From an uncultured Clostridia bacterium (GTDB lineage: Bacteria > Bacillota > Clostridia > Christensenellales > Borkfalkiaceae), in NCBI GenBank assembly GCA_947629575.1, contig CANREF010000006.1:1-64000 (forward strand): 64,000 nucleotides of DNA, given 5' to 3'. Below are positions 33,685-43,060 of the stretch, piece after piece (within the stretch, counting starts at the first letter, position 1; every line of letters begins with the position of its first letter). Under the pieces are notes generated by a model, which saw only the letters and a list, made by a program, of their open reading frames with translations, did not search any database and had not been told where the DNA came from. Both the position numbers and the translations under genes were made by a program.

Positions 33685-33713
33685 TTGAAATATTTTTTGC
33701 GCTGTGATATAAT
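33685..33713 (+). promoter_or_regulatory. SigA promoter of the rubrerythrin gene
   Basis: TTGAAA, 17-bp spacer, TATAAT; AAGGAG lies before ATG 33747. Confidence 0.82.
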
Positions 33714-33746
33714 ACGGGAAAGATTTTTGAAAGGAGATTTTTTGAT

Positions 33747-34265
33747 ATGAAGAGATGTGCGATTTGCGGCGAGATCGTCGCGGATGATGTGGAAGTTTGC
33801 CCCGTCTGCAAGGCAACGAAGTTTGTTCCCGTGGAAGAGGCGAAGTTCGCCTGCGAGCACCATGTCGGCGACGGCGTCGTCGAAGACAAGGAAGTGATGG
33901 AAGGGCTCAGAGCCAACTTCAGCGGCGAATGCTGCGAGGTGGGCATGTATCTTGCGATGGCGCGGGTCGCCGAGCGCGAGGGCTATCCCGAGATCGCCGA
34001 GGCGTACAAGCGGTATGCGTTCGAGGAAGCGGAGCACGCAAGCAAGTTCGCAGAGCTCTTGGGCGAGGTCGTCACCGATTCCACCAAGAAGAACCTCGAA
34101 CTGCGCGCGGCTGCGGAAGCGGGCGCATGCGAGGGTAAGCTCATGCTCGCCAAGCGCGCGAAGGAACTCGGCTACGACGCGATCCACGACACCGTGCATG
34201 AGATGGCAAAGGACGAGGCGCGCCACGGCGCGGGCTTCAAGGGTTTGCTCAAGAGATATTTCTGA
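33747..34265 (+). CDS. Reverse-type rubrerythrin (N-terminal rubredoxin)
   Basis: 172 residues. N-terminal rubredoxin CxxC...CxxC ([18 protein letters not shown], Cys4/7/18/21) precedes a di-iron ferritin-like domain with Glu-rich helices ([52 protein letters not shown]). The rubredoxin-first order is that of reverse rubrerythrin, an NADH-linked peroxidase of anaerobes that removes H2O2 or O2 without releasing oxygen. Strong promoter and terminator make it a single-gene unit. Confidence 0.93.
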   Translation: MKRCAICGEIVADDVEVCPVCKATKFVPVEEAKFACEHHVGDGVVEDKEVMEGLRANFSGECCEVGMYLAMARVAEREGYPEIAEAYKRYAFEEAEHASKFAELLGEVVTDSTKKNLELRAAAEAGACEGKLMLAKRAKELGYDAIHDTVHEMAKDEARHGAGFKGLLKRYF

Positions 34266-34297
34266 CACAAAAGAAGTACGCGGGAAGTACTCAGGAA

Positions 34298-34328
34298 GAG
34301 GGGACGGGCTTGCCCGTCCCTGATTTTT
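34298..34328 (+). terminator. Rubrerythrin terminator
   Basis: GGGGACGGGC-TTGCCCGTCCC-TGATTTTTT, GC stem and T-run. Confidence 0.85.
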
Positions 34329-34520
34329 TACCCAAAGAGAAGAACCCCCTCGCAGTACGAAGGGGTTCTCGATTGGAGAGTATTGCCAAAAACGGCTGGG
34401 ACCGTTTTCGCCGAAAAATAAGAGAGGCGGGGCGCTCCCGCTCTGCAATTTCATTCTACCGCAGGCGAAGGGAAATTTCAACCTACTATTTGCGATTTCG
34501 GCTCTATCGGTGCGATTTTG

Positions 34521-34560
34521 CACGGTAGAATCAAAAAATTCCACTCTACTCACGGTAGAA
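34521..34560 (+). promoter_or_regulatory. Direct repeats CACGGTAGAA, possible operator
   Basis: CACGGTAGAA begins at 34521 and again at 34551, exactly 30 bp (three helix turns) apart; the inverse ATTCTACCG is at 34453-34461. They sit just upstream of the -35 box of the membrane XRE gene, suggesting a binding site for a regulator, possibly self-regulation. Confidence 0.55.
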
Positions 34561-34563
34561 CTG

Positions 34564-34591
34564 TTGACTTTTCCCGTGTTTTTGTTATAAT
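34564..34591 (+). promoter_or_regulatory. SigA promoter of the XRE-membrane gene, leaderless
   Basis: TTGACT, 16-bp spacer, TATAAT, then six bases AGAGAT and the ATG of 34598. Confidence 0.78.
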
Positions 34592-34597
34592 AGAGAT

Positions 34598-35212
34598 ATG
34601 GAAGAAGATACTTTGGCGATCACCATAGGGAAAAATCTCACGCGGCTCAGAAAGCTCGCGAATATGACCCAGCTGGAACTTGCCGAAAAACTCAATTATT
34701 CGGACAAATCGGTGTCGAAGTGGGAGCAGGGGAACGGCATCCCCGACGTTCGCATCCTCATACGGCTCGCCGATCTCTTCGGGGTCACGCTCGACGACCT
34801 CGTGCATGAGCATACGGAAAAGGAGATCGTTCCCAAGAACACGAGGCTGCGCAACCGCATCATCATCACGATCTGTTCGGTGGGGCTGTGCTGGCTCGTT
34901 GCCGTGTGCTGTTTCGTGCTCCTGGGGCTCATCGGCCCTAATCTGCCCTACATGTGGCTCGCATTCCTGTTTGCAGTGCCCGCTTCGGCGACCGTAGTCG
35001 TGGTCTTCAGCACTATCTGGAACTGGAAATGGGCGCGCATCATCTCCATTTCCGTGCTCGTGTGGACGCTCATCGGTTGCGTCTATCTCATGATCTTTGC
35101 CATCACGGGCGGAACGCAGAATCTGTGGTATCTGTTCTTGATCGGCATCCCTCTGCAGGTGCTCACGCTCATCTTTTTCGCGTGGCACAAGGGCATCCGT
35201 TTCAGGAGGTGA
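34598..35212 (+). CDS. XRE regulator fused to a membrane domain
   Basis: 204 residues: helix-turn-helix at 6-60 (LTRLRKLANMTQLELAEKLNYSDKSVSKWEQG) then about four membrane helices (for example IIITICSVGLCWLVAVCCFVLLGLIG), short basic end. DNA-binding regulators tethered to the membrane usually sense the envelope or partner membrane proteins; the two genes that follow at once (35216, 36218) are membrane proteins. The following start has AGGAGGTGA, so the three form an operon. Leaderless start. Confidence 0.87.
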   Translation: MEEDTLAITIGKNLTRLRKLANMTQLELAEKLNYSDKSVSKWEQGNGIPDVRILIRLADLFGVTLDDLVHEHTEKEIVPKNTRLRNRIIITICSVGLCWLVAVCCFVLLGLIGPNLPYMWLAFLFAVPASATVVVVFSTIWNWKWARIISISVLVWTLIGCVYLMIFAITGGTQNLWYLFLIGIPLQVLTLIFFAWHKGIRFRR

Positions 35213-35215
35213 GCG

Positions 35216-36217
35216 ATGCGGGAGAGCCGTTTGAAAAAACTGTGTATGCGCTTCGGTATGGCGCTTGCCGTGCTCGGTCTGCTCTGTTTGGGCGGGTTGG
35301 TCGTGAGCCTTCTTTTGCTTGGATTGAAGGAAACGGGGCTCTCGCTCTATGCGATCTTGTGCGGGAGTTTTGCGGGCGGAGCGGTCCTCTTCGGTCTGTG
35401 CGGGCTTCTTCTGCTACGGCGGGGGGAGTTCTACGCAAAGGCGGAAACGGACGCCATCGAACGGGCGGACAGCGAGGAGAGCTTCTTTGTCGGAGAAGAC
35501 ACCCTTGCGCGCTTCGGGGAAGCGGCGCTCGTCATTTCGGGGGCGAAGGGCTCCAAGATCTCCATTCCCTATGAGGAGATCTCCTTCTTCTCCGTGTGCG
35601 CGCGCACGAAGCCCGCGGACGGGGGAGAGAGGAGCGTTCTCATGCAATTTCCCGCCCGCTATCTCGACGGAAAGGGCGGGAAGGACGAACCGCCCGTACT
35701 CATCCGTACGGACGCAAAAGAACGGCTCTTTGCCTGTCTGAAGGCGCACGGACTCACGGTCACGGGCGAGCTTCCCCAAGAGGGAAAGGTCACGAAAAGT
35801 TATACACGTATGCAGAAATTTGTGCTTCCGCTCCCCGAAAAGCGCAAGCACGCGCTCATAATGACCCTTGTCGGCGGGGCGGCTTTTTGCGCCGGCATCG
35901 GCGCCGCCTTTTGGCAGGCGACGGTGGGCTGTCTCATTGCCTTTATAGGGGGCTACATGTGTATGCGCGGCGTCATCGCTCTTCTGAAAGCGAAGCGGGT
36001 CTTGGCGGTGTACGAGGAGGGGATCTTCCTCAAAGAGCCCAACCGCGCGGAGAGCTGTTTTTTGAAATGGGAGGAGATCGACAGAGCGCACCCCGCAAAA
36101 GAGCGGGAAGATGTGCTGCGGATAGAATGTCCTTACGGGGCGTATGAATTTCCCTGCCCCGCAGGTGCATATGAGTTTTTGAGGGAGCATTTTCCCGACA
36201 AATGCAAGGAAGTTTAG
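35216..36217 (+). CDS. Membrane protein, paralog of the next gene
   Basis: 333 residues; two N-terminal membrane helices (residues 14-66), a soluble mixed region (residues 80-200), a second helix pair (around 213-258), and a C-terminal beta-rich domain with an EGIFLKE...FLKWEEIDRA core reminiscent of a PH-like fold. C-terminal GAYEFLREHFPDKCKEV. Strong RBS. No family recognised; shares layout and ending with the next gene. The regulator upstream may control it. Confidence 0.65.
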   Translation: MRESRLKKLCMRFGMALAVLGLLCLGGLVVSLLLLGLKETGLSLYAILCGSFAGGAVLFGLCGLLLLRRGEFYAKAETDAIERADSEESFFVGEDTLARFGEAALVISGAKGSKISIPYEEISFFSVCARTKPADGGERSVLMQFPARYLDGKGGKDEPPVLIRTDAKERLFACLKAHGLTVTGELPQEGKVTKSYTRMQKFVLPLPEKRKHALIMTLVGGAAFCAGIGAAFWQATVGCLIAFIGGYMCMRGVIALLKAKRVLAVYEEGIFLKEPNRAESCFLKWEEIDRAHPAKEREDVLRIECPYGAYEFPCPAGAYEFLREHFPDKCKEV

Positions 36218-37192
36218 ATGCAGGACCGTACAGCTTTCGGAATAAACAGAGTTCTTTTTTGGGCGGGGGTCGTCCTTCTTGCGGGAGGGGCTGTCGCCCT
36301 GATCGCAGGCGTGCTCGGCAGAGAGGGGCACGCTTGGGCGCTGCCGCTCATGATCGCGGGCGGGTGCGCTATCGCGGCGGGAGGACTTCTGATCGGCGCG
36401 CGCTTCCTCTTCCTGTACCTTTGGCAGAAGCGCGAGCGCAGGGCGGTGGAGGCGAAGCTCGCCGAGAACGAGTGCCTGCTCACGCCCGTCCACGTCGGGA
36501 AGTTTACCGAAGACGGGCTCGCAGTCTATACCGAGGAAGAGGTCTTTTCCGACCCGTCCGTCGCGGATGTTACCCCCTATCAAGACGTCTCCGTCTATTA
36601 TTTCACCCAACGCGCCCTGCCGCAGAAGGCGGGCAAGGAGGAAAAACTCCTCGTATTGGGCGAGGGAGAGGCCTCTATCTGCCTTTCCATGGATGAGCGG
36701 ACGGAGACGCTCGCCCGCAGGAATGGGGTAAAGACGGTAGATGTGCGCTTTCCCGCGGAGAAACAGAGGGTGCTTGCGCGGTTTTTCTACCGCACGCCCA
36801 ACCATGGGCGAAAGATGGCGATGCTGTTTGTCTTGATCGCCATGCTCTGTGCGGGTTTGATCGCCGCGGGCGCTTTTTGGGGAGGATTCCGCAGCGGCTC
36901 TGTGGGGAGCTATATCGGCGTATGCGCCCTTGTGCTCGCGTGCGCGCTCGTTCCCTGTGCCGTGCTGCTGCGCAGGGAAAAGCTGGTCGTCTACGAACGG
37001 GGGATACGTATGCACTTTTTCCTCCGCGATTGTGATCTGTTCCTGCCTCTCGATCTCATCCAAAGGATCAGACAGGAGGAGGACGGGTTCATCGTGGACG
37101 CGGGGTTCACCTATTTTTGCCTGCCGGACGGCGGGGCATATGAATTTCTGTGCAAAGTCTTTCCCAAAAAATGCGGCGGCGGGGAAGAGTGA
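36218..37192 (+). CDS. Membrane protein, tandem paralog
   Basis: 324 residues, same layout as the gene before: helix pair at the start ([21 protein letters not shown]), soluble part, second pair (residues about 208-250), and C-terminal domain with [20 protein letters not shown] and the matching end [22 protein letters not shown] 36218 directly follows the upstream stop. Function unknown; the pair probably arose by duplication and may form a hetero-complex. Confidence 0.65.
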   Translation: MQDRTAFGINRVLFWAGVVLLAGGAVALIAGVLGREGHAWALPLMIAGGCAIAAGGLLIGARFLFLYLWQKRERRAVEAKLAENECLLTPVHVGKFTEDGLAVYTEEEVFSDPSVADVTPYQDVSVYYFTQRALPQKAGKEEKLLVLGEGEASICLSMDERTETLARRNGVKTVDVRFPAEKQRVLARFFYRTPNHGRKMAMLFVLIAMLCAGLIAAGAFWGGFRSGSVGSYIGVCALVLACALVPCAVLLRREKLVVYERGIRMHFFLRDCDLFLPLDLIQRIRQEEDGFIVDAGFTYFCLPDGGAYEFLCKVFPKKCGGGEE

Positions 37193-37199
37193 GAAAAAC

Positions 37200-37427
37200 A
37201 TGAGAACATTGCAAATACACGGCGTCTACCGTCATTTCAAAGGAAAACTCTATTACGTGGAAGGGGTCGCCACCCATTCCGAGACGAGGGAGGAACTTGT
37301 CGTCTACCGCGCGCTGTACGGTGAACGCAAGCTCTATGTGCGTCCGCTCGGGATGTTCCTCTCCCCCGTAGACAGGGAGAAATATCCGAACGCCCCCCAA
37401 GAGTACCGCTTTGAGGAAGTGGAATAG
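37200..37427 (+). CDS. DUF1653-type small protein
   Basis: 75 residues: [47 protein letters not shown] matches the DUF1653 beta fold found widely and of unknown role. Weak RBS. Directly before mcsA, with the ATG of mcsA following its stop. Confidence 0.82.
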   Translation: MRTLQIHGVYRHFKGKLYYVEGVATHSETREELVVYRALYGERKLYVRPLGMFLSPVDREKYPNAPQEYRFEEVE

Positions 37428-37748
37428 ATGGAGAATGGTCAGGTGTGCCCCGTGTGCGGCACGACAATCGAGGATTTTCGCCGCTCGGGGCTCTTGGGCT
37501 GCGCGAATTGTTATACCGTCTTTCGGGAAGAGATCGGCGGCATGGTCCGCCGTACCCAAAAGAGCGACCTTCATGTGGGGAAATTCCCCTCCGTCAAGGA
37601 GGAGAAATACTCCTTCATCCTCGAACAGCAGCTCCTCAAGGAAAGTCTCGAGCGGGCGCTCCGCGAAAAGCGGTATGCCGATGCGGAACAGCTCAAGGAG
37701 CGCCTAAAGGAGAGCAACCGCATCTTAAGAGAGGAGGAGCGCAAATGA
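37428..37748 (+). CDS. mcsA: McsA-like protein with zinc finger and UVR motif (short form)
   Basis: Activates the arginine kinase McsB in protein quality control. 106 residues: one CPVC...CANC zinc finger (Cys7/10, then LLGCANCYTVF), and a C-terminal UVR helix (LLKESLERALREKRYADAEQLKERLKESN). Standard McsA has two zinc fingers and about 180 residues, so this is a short form; the stop overlaps mcsB (ATGA), hence co-translated. Confidence 0.88.
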   Translation: MENGQVCPVCGTTIEDFRRSGLLGCANCYTVFREEIGGMVRRTQKSDLHVGKFPSVKEEKYSFILEQQLLKESLERALREKRYADAEQLKERLKESNRILREEERK

Positions 37749-38854
37749 ACGGAATTCCTCTCCGCTACGACATGGTGGCGGTCTCCACGCGCATCCGCTT
37801 GGCGCGCAATTTCCGCGGCTATCCCTTCCCCAACAGGATCGGGCGGGCGGCGGCGCGCGAGATCGTCAATCTCATCTCCACCGAACTCAAACGGGTGGAC
37901 GCCTTTGAACTCAGATATCTCGACGCGATATCCCCCGCGCAGGCGGAACTGCTCAAGGAGCGCTACCTCATCAGCAACGATCTGATCCGCCACCGCGAGA
38001 TCTCCGCCGTGCTCCTCTCCCGCAGAGAGGGCGGGGCAAAGACCTTTGAAAAGGAGCTCTCCGACATCCTCGAGGAGAACGTCTCCGTCATGATCAACGA
38101 GGAAGACCATATCCGCGAACAGTATTTCATGCGCGGATTCGACCTTCGGCGGGGGTATGAAAGGCTGTCGGGGATCGACGATATCATCTCGGAGACCATT
38201 CCCTTCGCCTACGATAAACAGCTCGGCTATCTCACCGCCTGTCCCACCAATTTGGGAACGGGACTTCGCGCCTCGGTGATGCTCTTTCTGCCCGCCCTCT
38301 CCCGCAGTGGAAGGATGAACGAGATCGCACAGGACCTGCGCAGCCGCGGGCTCACCGTCCGCGGGGCATTCGGCGAGGGGAGCAAGGGGGACGGAGACCT
38401 CTTTCAGGTCAGCAACGAATTCACGCTCGGCGTCTCCGAGGACGATCTTCTCACCCTCGTGGAGGGGGAAGTGGAGGAGCTGGTGGAAGAGGAACTCGTC
38501 GCGCGCAGCGCGCTGCGGGAAGAGGGGGGCGCTTTCCTGCTCGACCGTATCCTCCGTTCCTACGGCATTTTGACGAACTGCCTCCAGATAGACGCGCACG
38601 AATTCATGGAGCGCATCGCGGACGTCAAACTCGGCGTGGCGCTCGGCTATTTGGAAGGGGACATGGAGGGGCTGGATACCCTGCTCGTCGCCACCCGTCC
38701 CGCCAACCTCGGCGAGCTGTATGCCCGCGAACCCGAGGAAAACGAACGGGACGTCTTGCGGGCGCAGTATGCGGGGCGGTATCTTCGGAGAATGTATGCT
38801 CTCGATGAGGAAATGAGAGAAAATCTATTCCAAAGGGAAGACTATGGACAATAA
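37745..38854 (+). CDS. mcsB: Protein arginine kinase McsB
   Basis: Phosphorylates arginines to tag proteins for ClpCP. Phosphagen-kinase fold: VSTRIRLARNFRGYPF at residues 13-28, catalytic loops INEEDHIREQ and ACPTNLGTGLRASVMLFLPAL, and the C-terminal FEMER-like region. 369 residues, slightly longer than usual. Overlaps clpC by 11 bp. Track start 37445 is too early; ATG 37745 follows GGAGGAG. Confidence 0.95.
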   Translation: MNGIPLRYDMVAVSTRIRLARNFRGYPFPNRIGRAAAREIVNLISTELKRVDAFELRYLDAISPAQAELLKERYLISNDLIRHREISAVLLSRREGGAKTFEKELSDILEENVSVMINEEDHIREQYFMRGFDLRRGYERLSGIDDIISETIPFAYDKQLGYLTACPTNLGTGLRASVMLFLPALSRSGRMNEIAQDLRSRGLTVRGAFGEGSKGDGDLFQVSNEFTLGVSEDDLLTLVEGEVEELVEEELVARSALREEGGAFLLDRILRSYGILTNCLQIDAHEFMERIADVKLGVALGYLEGDMEGLDTLLVATRPANLGELYAREPEENERDVLRAQYAGRYLRRMYALDEEMRENLFQREDYGQ

Positions 38855-41345
38855 ACATTATTATTCCGACCATCTCAAGGAAGCGCTCGATCTCGCCGAA
38901 CAGGTCAATGAGACGTTCCAAACGGGATATATCGGCAGCGAACATATCCTGCTCGGGATCATCGCCGTAGACGACAGCGCGGGCGGCAGACTTCTCGCCG
39001 AGATGGGGGTGGACAAAAAACAATATCTCGCCTACTTCAAGCGGAGCATCGACAGGTCCTGCCATATCCACGGTTACACCCCGCGCACAAAGAAGCTCCT
39101 CGAAGACGCCGTTTCTTTGAGCGTAATGCGGGGACAGTATAAGGTGCTCACGGGCACCGAACATATGCTGCTCGCCATTCTGCGGATGGAGGAATGCCTC
39201 GCCGTCAAGATCCTTCAGACGATGAAGATCGATCTGAAGCAGCTGCGGAAGAGGACGCAGGAGCTCGTCGGCCCGGAAGAACAGGAGGAACAGACCTTCG
39301 AGCGCCGCCGCGAACCCGAACGTGCGGACAACTATTCCGAGCGCCTGAGCGGATTTTATGCCGCCCGCGAACGCAAGCAGGAAGAGCCGACCCTTTCGGC
39401 CGATCTATTGCAGTACGGGGAGGACCTCACCCGAAAGGCGCGCGAGGGGAAGCTCGACCCCGTGATCGGAAGACACAACGAGATCGAAAAGGTCATTCAG
39501 ATATTGTCGCGCAGGACGAAAAACAATCCCGTGCTCATCGGAGAGCCGGGCGTGGGAAAGAGCGCCGTGGTGGAGGGGCTTGCGCGCGCCATCGTGGCGG
39601 GCGATGTGCCCGAACTTCTGCGCAAAAAGATCGTCTTTTCCCTCAATATGACGGGTCTGCTCGCGGGGACAAAATACCGCGGCGATTTCGAGGAACGGCT
39701 CAAAAAGGTGATGGATGAGATCACCCGCAATCAGGACATCATCCTCTTTATCGACGAGATCCACAACATCGTCGGCGCGGGCGCGTCCTCGGAGAGCCCG
39801 ATGGACGCTTCAAACATCCTCAAGCCCATGCTCGCCCGCGGCGAATTGCAGACGGTCGGCGCGACTACCATTGAGGAATACCGCAAATTCATCGAAAAGG
39901 ACTCGGCGCTCGAGCGGCGCTTTACGCCCGTCATCGTCGATCAGCCGAGCGTCGAAGATACGATCACCATTCTGCACGGGCTCAAGGATAAGTACGAGGC
40001 CCACCACGGAGTGGTCATTACCGACGAGGCAATCGAGGCGGCGGCAAAGCTCTCCGACCGCTATATCACCGACCGCTTCCTTCCCGATAAGGCGATCGAC
40101 CTCATCGACGAGGCGGCTTCCCGCAAGCGCCTGCGCTCCTACAATGGACCGAGCGGATTGCACGATCTCGAGGACCGCTTGGAGCGGCTCTCCGTCGAGC
40201 AGGAAAAGGCGGCGAATTGGAAGGACTATACCCGTGCCGCCGCCCTCGGAAAGGAGGTGGATGAGCTCAGCGAAAAGGTCCGTGCGCTCAAGGAAGAGTG
40301 GAACGAACAGCGAAATTCCGCCCAGCTCTCCATCGGCACGGAGGAGATCGCCGAGATCGTCTCGGGCTGGACGGGCGTTCCCGTTCTGAAGCTCACCGAG
40401 GCGGAGAGCGAACGGCTCTTACACCTCGAAGAGGAATTGCACGAACGCATCGTGGGGCAGGACGAGGCGGTCACCGCCGTCGCAAAGGCGATCCGCCGTG
40501 CCCGCGCGGGGCTCAAAGACCCCAACCGTCCCATCGGTTCCTTTATCTTCGTAGGTCCTACGGGAGTGGGGAAGACCGACCTTTGCAAGGCGCTCGCGGA
40601 GAGCCTCTTCGGCGATGAAAGGCTGATGATCCGCCTCGACATGTCCGAATTCATGGAGAAACATTCCACGTCCAAACTCATCGGCGCGCCGCCCGGTTAC
40701 GTGGGCTATGAGGACAGTCAGGGAACGCTCACCGAGCGCATCCGCAAGAAACCCTATTCGGTCGTTTTGTTCGATGAGATCGAGAAGGCGCACCCCGAGG
40801 TTTTCAACATCCTTTTGCAGATCCTCGATGACGGCCGCCTCTCCGACAGTAAGGGCAGGGTCGTCTCCTTCAAGAATACCGTCCTCATCATGACGAGCAA
40901 TGTCGGTGCGCACAAGGTCAAGGAAGTGGGAACGCTCGGTTTCCGTTCCCCCGAGGAGGAGAACGCCTATGAGGACATGAAGGAGGATATCCGCGACGCG
41001 CTCAAGGAGAAGTTCCGCCCCGAATTTTTGAACAGGCTGGACGAGACGATCATCTTCCATAAGCTGACGAAGGAGGACACCAAGAAGATCTGCGACAAGA
41101 TTTTGGAGGCGCTCGGGCGGCGGCTGCGGGACAGGGAGATCGCCATCAGCGTGAGCCCCGCCGCCAAGGAAAAGCTCGTCGAGGAGGGGTACAGCGAGGA
41201 ATACGGCGCCCGCCCGTTGAAGAGGACGATCCGCAAACTCGTGGAGGACCGCCTCTCGGAGGAGATCTTGCTCGGGAATATCAAAAACGGCAGCAAAGTT
41301 CTGATCGACATTAAGGACGGGGAGTTGGTCTTCCTCAACGCATAA
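38844..41345 (+). CDS. clpC: ClpC, AAA+ unfoldase of ClpCP
   Basis: Unfolds McsB-marked and other proteins for ClpP. 833 residues: N-terminal Clp-N repeats ([34 protein letters not shown]), two AAA+ domains with Walker [16 protein letters not shown] and [15 protein letters not shown], middle coiled domain (residues 430-490), and a C-terminal D2-small domain. Strong terminator follows. There is no ctsR upstream of mcsA, although this operon is usually ctsR-mcsA-mcsB-clpC. Confidence 0.97.
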   Translation: MDNKHYYSDHLKEALDLAEQVNETFQTGYIGSEHILLGIIAVDDSAGGRLLAEMGVDKKQYLAYFKRSIDRSCHIHGYTPRTKKLLEDAVSLSVMRGQYKVLTGTEHMLLAILRMEECLAVKILQTMKIDLKQLRKRTQELVGPEEQEEQTFERRREPERADNYSERLSGFYAARERKQEEPTLSADLLQYGEDLTRKAREGKLDPVIGRHNEIEKVIQILSRRTKNNPVLIGEPGVGKSAVVEGLARAIVAGDVPELLRKKIVFSLNMTGLLAGTKYRGDFEERLKKVMDEITRNQDIILFIDEIHNIVGAGASSESPMDASNILKPMLARGELQTVGATTIEEYRKFIEKDSALERRFTPVIVDQPSVEDTITILHGLKDKYEAHHGVVITDEAIEAAAKLSDRYITDRFLPDKAIDLIDEAASRKRLRSYNGPSGLHDLEDRLERLSVEQEKAANWKDYTRAAALGKEVDELSEKVRALKEEWNEQRNSAQLSIGTEEIAEIVSGWTGVPVLKLTEAESERLLHLEEELHERIVGQDEAVTAVAKAIRRARAGLKDPNRPIGSFIFVGPTGVGKTDLCKALAESLFGDERLMIRLDMSEFMEKHSTSKLIGAPPGYVGYEDSQGTLTERIRKKPYSVVLFDEIEKAHPEVFNILLQILDDGRLSDSKGRVVSFKNTVLIMTSNVGAHKVKEVGTLGFRSPEEENAYEDMKEDIRDALKEKFRPEFLNRLDETIIFHKLTKEDTKKICDKILEALGRRLRDREIAISVSPAAKEKLVEEGYSEEYGARPLKRTIRKLVEDRLSEEILLGNIKNGSKVLIDIKDGELVFLNA

Positions 41346-41355
41346 ACTTATTAAA

Positions 41356-41403
41356 AAAAGCACCCGCGCCGCGCAAAATCTTGCGCGGCGCGGGTGCTTT
41401 TTG
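41356..41403 (+). terminator. Terminator of mcsA-mcsB-clpC
   Basis: AAAAGCACCCGCGCCGCGCAA-AATC-TTGCGCGGCGCGGGTGCTTTTT, very strong stem. Confidence 0.92.
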
Positions 41404-41460
41404 ATACTGCCGATTGGTTTCAAATGGATAGATTTTTTGGTAACGTATCCGCTTTTTTTG

Positions 41461-42123
41461 TCACAAAGCCCAGTCGATGGGGGCGATCCCGTGCGCTTGG
41501 AGATAGGCGTTCGTCTTGGAATAGTGCCTGCATCCGAAGAAGCCGCCAAACGCCGAGAGAGGGGAGGGATGAGCGCATTCGAGCACAAGATGTTTGCTTT
41601 GATCGATGAGCGGGACTTTCCTTCTCGCGTTCCCGCCCCATAGGAGAAAGACGAGATGTTCCTTCTGTTTGCTCAGAATTTCGATCACGCTGTCCGTGAA
41701 CCAGCTCCAGCCGCAGTTCGCGTGCGAATTCGCCTGATGTTCGCGTACCGAGAGGGAGGTGTTCATAAGGAGCACGCCCTCCCTTGCCCACTTGGTGAGA
41801 TCGCCCGAACGGGGCGGATCGTAGCCCAAATCGTCCTTGAGCTCTTTGAGCATGTTTTCAAGGGACGGCGGCTTTCTTACGCCCTCTTTTACCGAAAAAC
41901 ACAGCCCGTGCGCCTGCCCCGGTTCGTGATAGGGGTCTTGCCCGAGGAGCACCGCCTTCACATTGGCAAAGGGAGTGTAGCGGAAGCAGTTATAGAGGTC
42001 GTACATGTCGGGATAGACGATGTAGTGGGAGTATTCGTACTTCAAAAATTCCCGTATTTTCAGATAGCGGTCGTCCTCGAAAAGAGGCTTGAGCACTTCA
42101 TTCCAATCGCCTAAATCTATCAT
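41461..42123 (-). CDS. ung: Uracil-DNA glycosylase
   Basis: Removes uracil from DNA. 220 residues with the catalytic GQDPYHEPGQAHGLCFSV, NTSLSVREHQANSH, and C-terminal HPSPLSAFGGFFGC. The track start 42147 is earlier; ATG 42123 follows AAGGAGATACAT. A 30-codon ORF lies 10 bp upstream (42134-42226). Confidence 0.96.
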   Translation of the reverse strand: MIDLGDWNEVLKPLFEDDRYLKIREFLKYEYSHYIVYPDMYDLYNCFRYTPFANVKAVLLGQDPYHEPGQAHGLCFSVKEGVRKPPSLENMLKELKDDLGYDPPRSGDLTKWAREGVLLMNTSLSVREHQANSHANCGWSWFTDSVIEILSKQKEHLVFLLWGGNARRKVPLIDQSKHLVLECAHPSPLSAFGGFFGCRHYSKTNAYLQAHGIAPIDWAL

Positions 42124-42133
42124 ATGTATCTCC

Positions 42134-42226
42134 TTATCTAACCGCATATAAGAAGTCGTTGAATGCGCCGTTCACGGCTTCGCGGAAATTTTGCAGACCG
42201 AGCAGATATTTCAGATCGAGGGACAT
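42134..42226 (-). CDS. 30-residue ORF upstream of ung, possible gene remnant
   Basis: ATG 42226 has AGGAGG at a good distance. The peptide (MSLDLKYLLGLQNFREAVNG...) resembles the N-terminal helix of PAP2-type membrane phosphatases from Clostridia, but stops after 30 residues (DFLYAVR-stop). Either a leader peptide or a truncated remnant; too short for the ORF track. The resemblance is from memory and weak. Confidence 0.4.
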   Translation of the reverse strand: MSLDLKYLLGLQNFREAVNGAFNDFLYAVR

Positions 42227-42247
42227 AGAGCCTCCTGAAAAATGAAT

Positions 42248-42679
42248 TCAGTCTATCGTATTTAAGATCGTCAAATACTGTTTAAGTTCTTCCTTTGCGC
42301 CCGCAAGGTCGTGGGCGAGGTAGTTCCCGCACTCCTCCCGCTTCGCGCCCGGCACTTCGTCCATGCAAAGCGCCACGGGAATGGTCTCCTTCAAAAGGGC
42401 GAGCACTGTTCCGTAGTCCAAATTGACGGTGAGAAGGTAAAAGCCCGTTCTGCAGCCCATCGGCCCGAAGTAGACAATGTTCTCCTTTTCGGAGCTGTTC
42501 CTCAGTGCCGTCGCCATCATGTGCTCAATGGAATGGAGGGCGTCGGGGGTGATATAATCGCCCGCATTGGGTTTTTTGAATCTGAGGTCGAACGTCGTGA
42601 CGCCGTTTGCGGGCGCGGACATATGCAGACCCGTTTGCAGTTTATCGTGGTTTTTCTGAAAGGAAGGGATCTTTTCCAT
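42248..42679 (-). CDS. luxS: S-ribosylhomocysteine lyase
   Basis: Splits S-ribosylhomocysteine to homocysteine and DPD, the precursor of AI-2. Metal site HSIEHMMAT (HxxEH type) and Cys in REECGNYLAHDL are present; GPMGCRTGFYL is conserved. 143 residues, a little short. The track start 42817 runs through repeats; ATG 42679 has AGGAAA upstream and starts MEKIPSFQKNHDKL. mtnN, the previous step, is 0.4 kb upstream on the same strand. Confidence 0.95.
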   Translation of the reverse strand: MEKIPSFQKNHDKLQTGLHMSAPANGVTTFDLRFKKPNAGDYITPDALHSIEHMMATALRNSSEKENIVYFGPMGCRTGFYLLTVNLDYGTVLALLKETIPVALCMDEVPGAKREECGNYLAHDLAGAKEELKQYLTILNTID

Positions 42680-43060
42680 AGAATTTTCCTTTTTATCGTC
42701 TGGGCGGGCAGCGAACGCAGTGAAACAGGTAGGGAAATCTTGCCCACCCCTTGAGGGGTGGGTGTCTTGTCGCCATTGCGGCAAGACGAGAGGGGTGTTG
42801 CGTAAACGGACAGACACCCACTCAGCCTCGCTCCGCCCGCCAGCTCCCCTAATAGGGAAGCTAAGGGACTCGCCACGCTCTTATTGTCATTTCGACCGAG
42901 CGAAGCGAGTGGAGAAATCTCACTTCATCATAAGGTAGAGATGTCTCGACATGCCTCGTTCCTCGGCTGCTCGACATGACATTTGGGAGACGCCCACCCC
43001 CTACCCCCCTCCATTGGAGGGGGGTTCGCTTACCATCTCCTCCTTAGGGGTGGGCAGCCC
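42680..43060. repeat. Repeat cluster between luxS and mtnN
   Basis: No gene. CCCACCCCTTGAGGGGTGGG hairpin near 42740, a CTCAGCCTCG...CAGCTCCCC unit (42815-42870), palindromic repeat A copy 2 (42885-42981), and CCCACCCCCTACCCCCC...TGGAGGGGGG (42993-43025). It separates the two methyl-cycle genes. Confidence 0.75.
42885..42981 (+). repeat. Palindromic repeat A, copy 2
   Basis: TGTCATTTCGACCGAGCGAAG ... TCGACATGACA with inner GAGAAATCTC/GAGATGTCTC; same architecture as copy 1. Confidence 0.75.

Larger units (their letters stand above)
34266..34597. other. Gap between rubrerythrin and the XRE gene: hairpins and boxes
   Basis: No gene. Rubrerythrin terminator (34298-34328), then a hairpin GAACCCCCTCG...AAGGGGTTC (34340-34368), and a region with inverted and direct CGGTAGAA boxes before the leaderless promoter of 34598. 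Confidence 0.7.

Noticed and set aside
34340-34368. Small RNA at the hairpin GAACCCC...GGGGTTC
   Set aside because: No promoter found close by, and it may only be a second terminator.
35414-37201. 595-residue minus-strand ORF
   Set aside because: Shadow of two well-supported membrane-protein genes with good ribosome sites.
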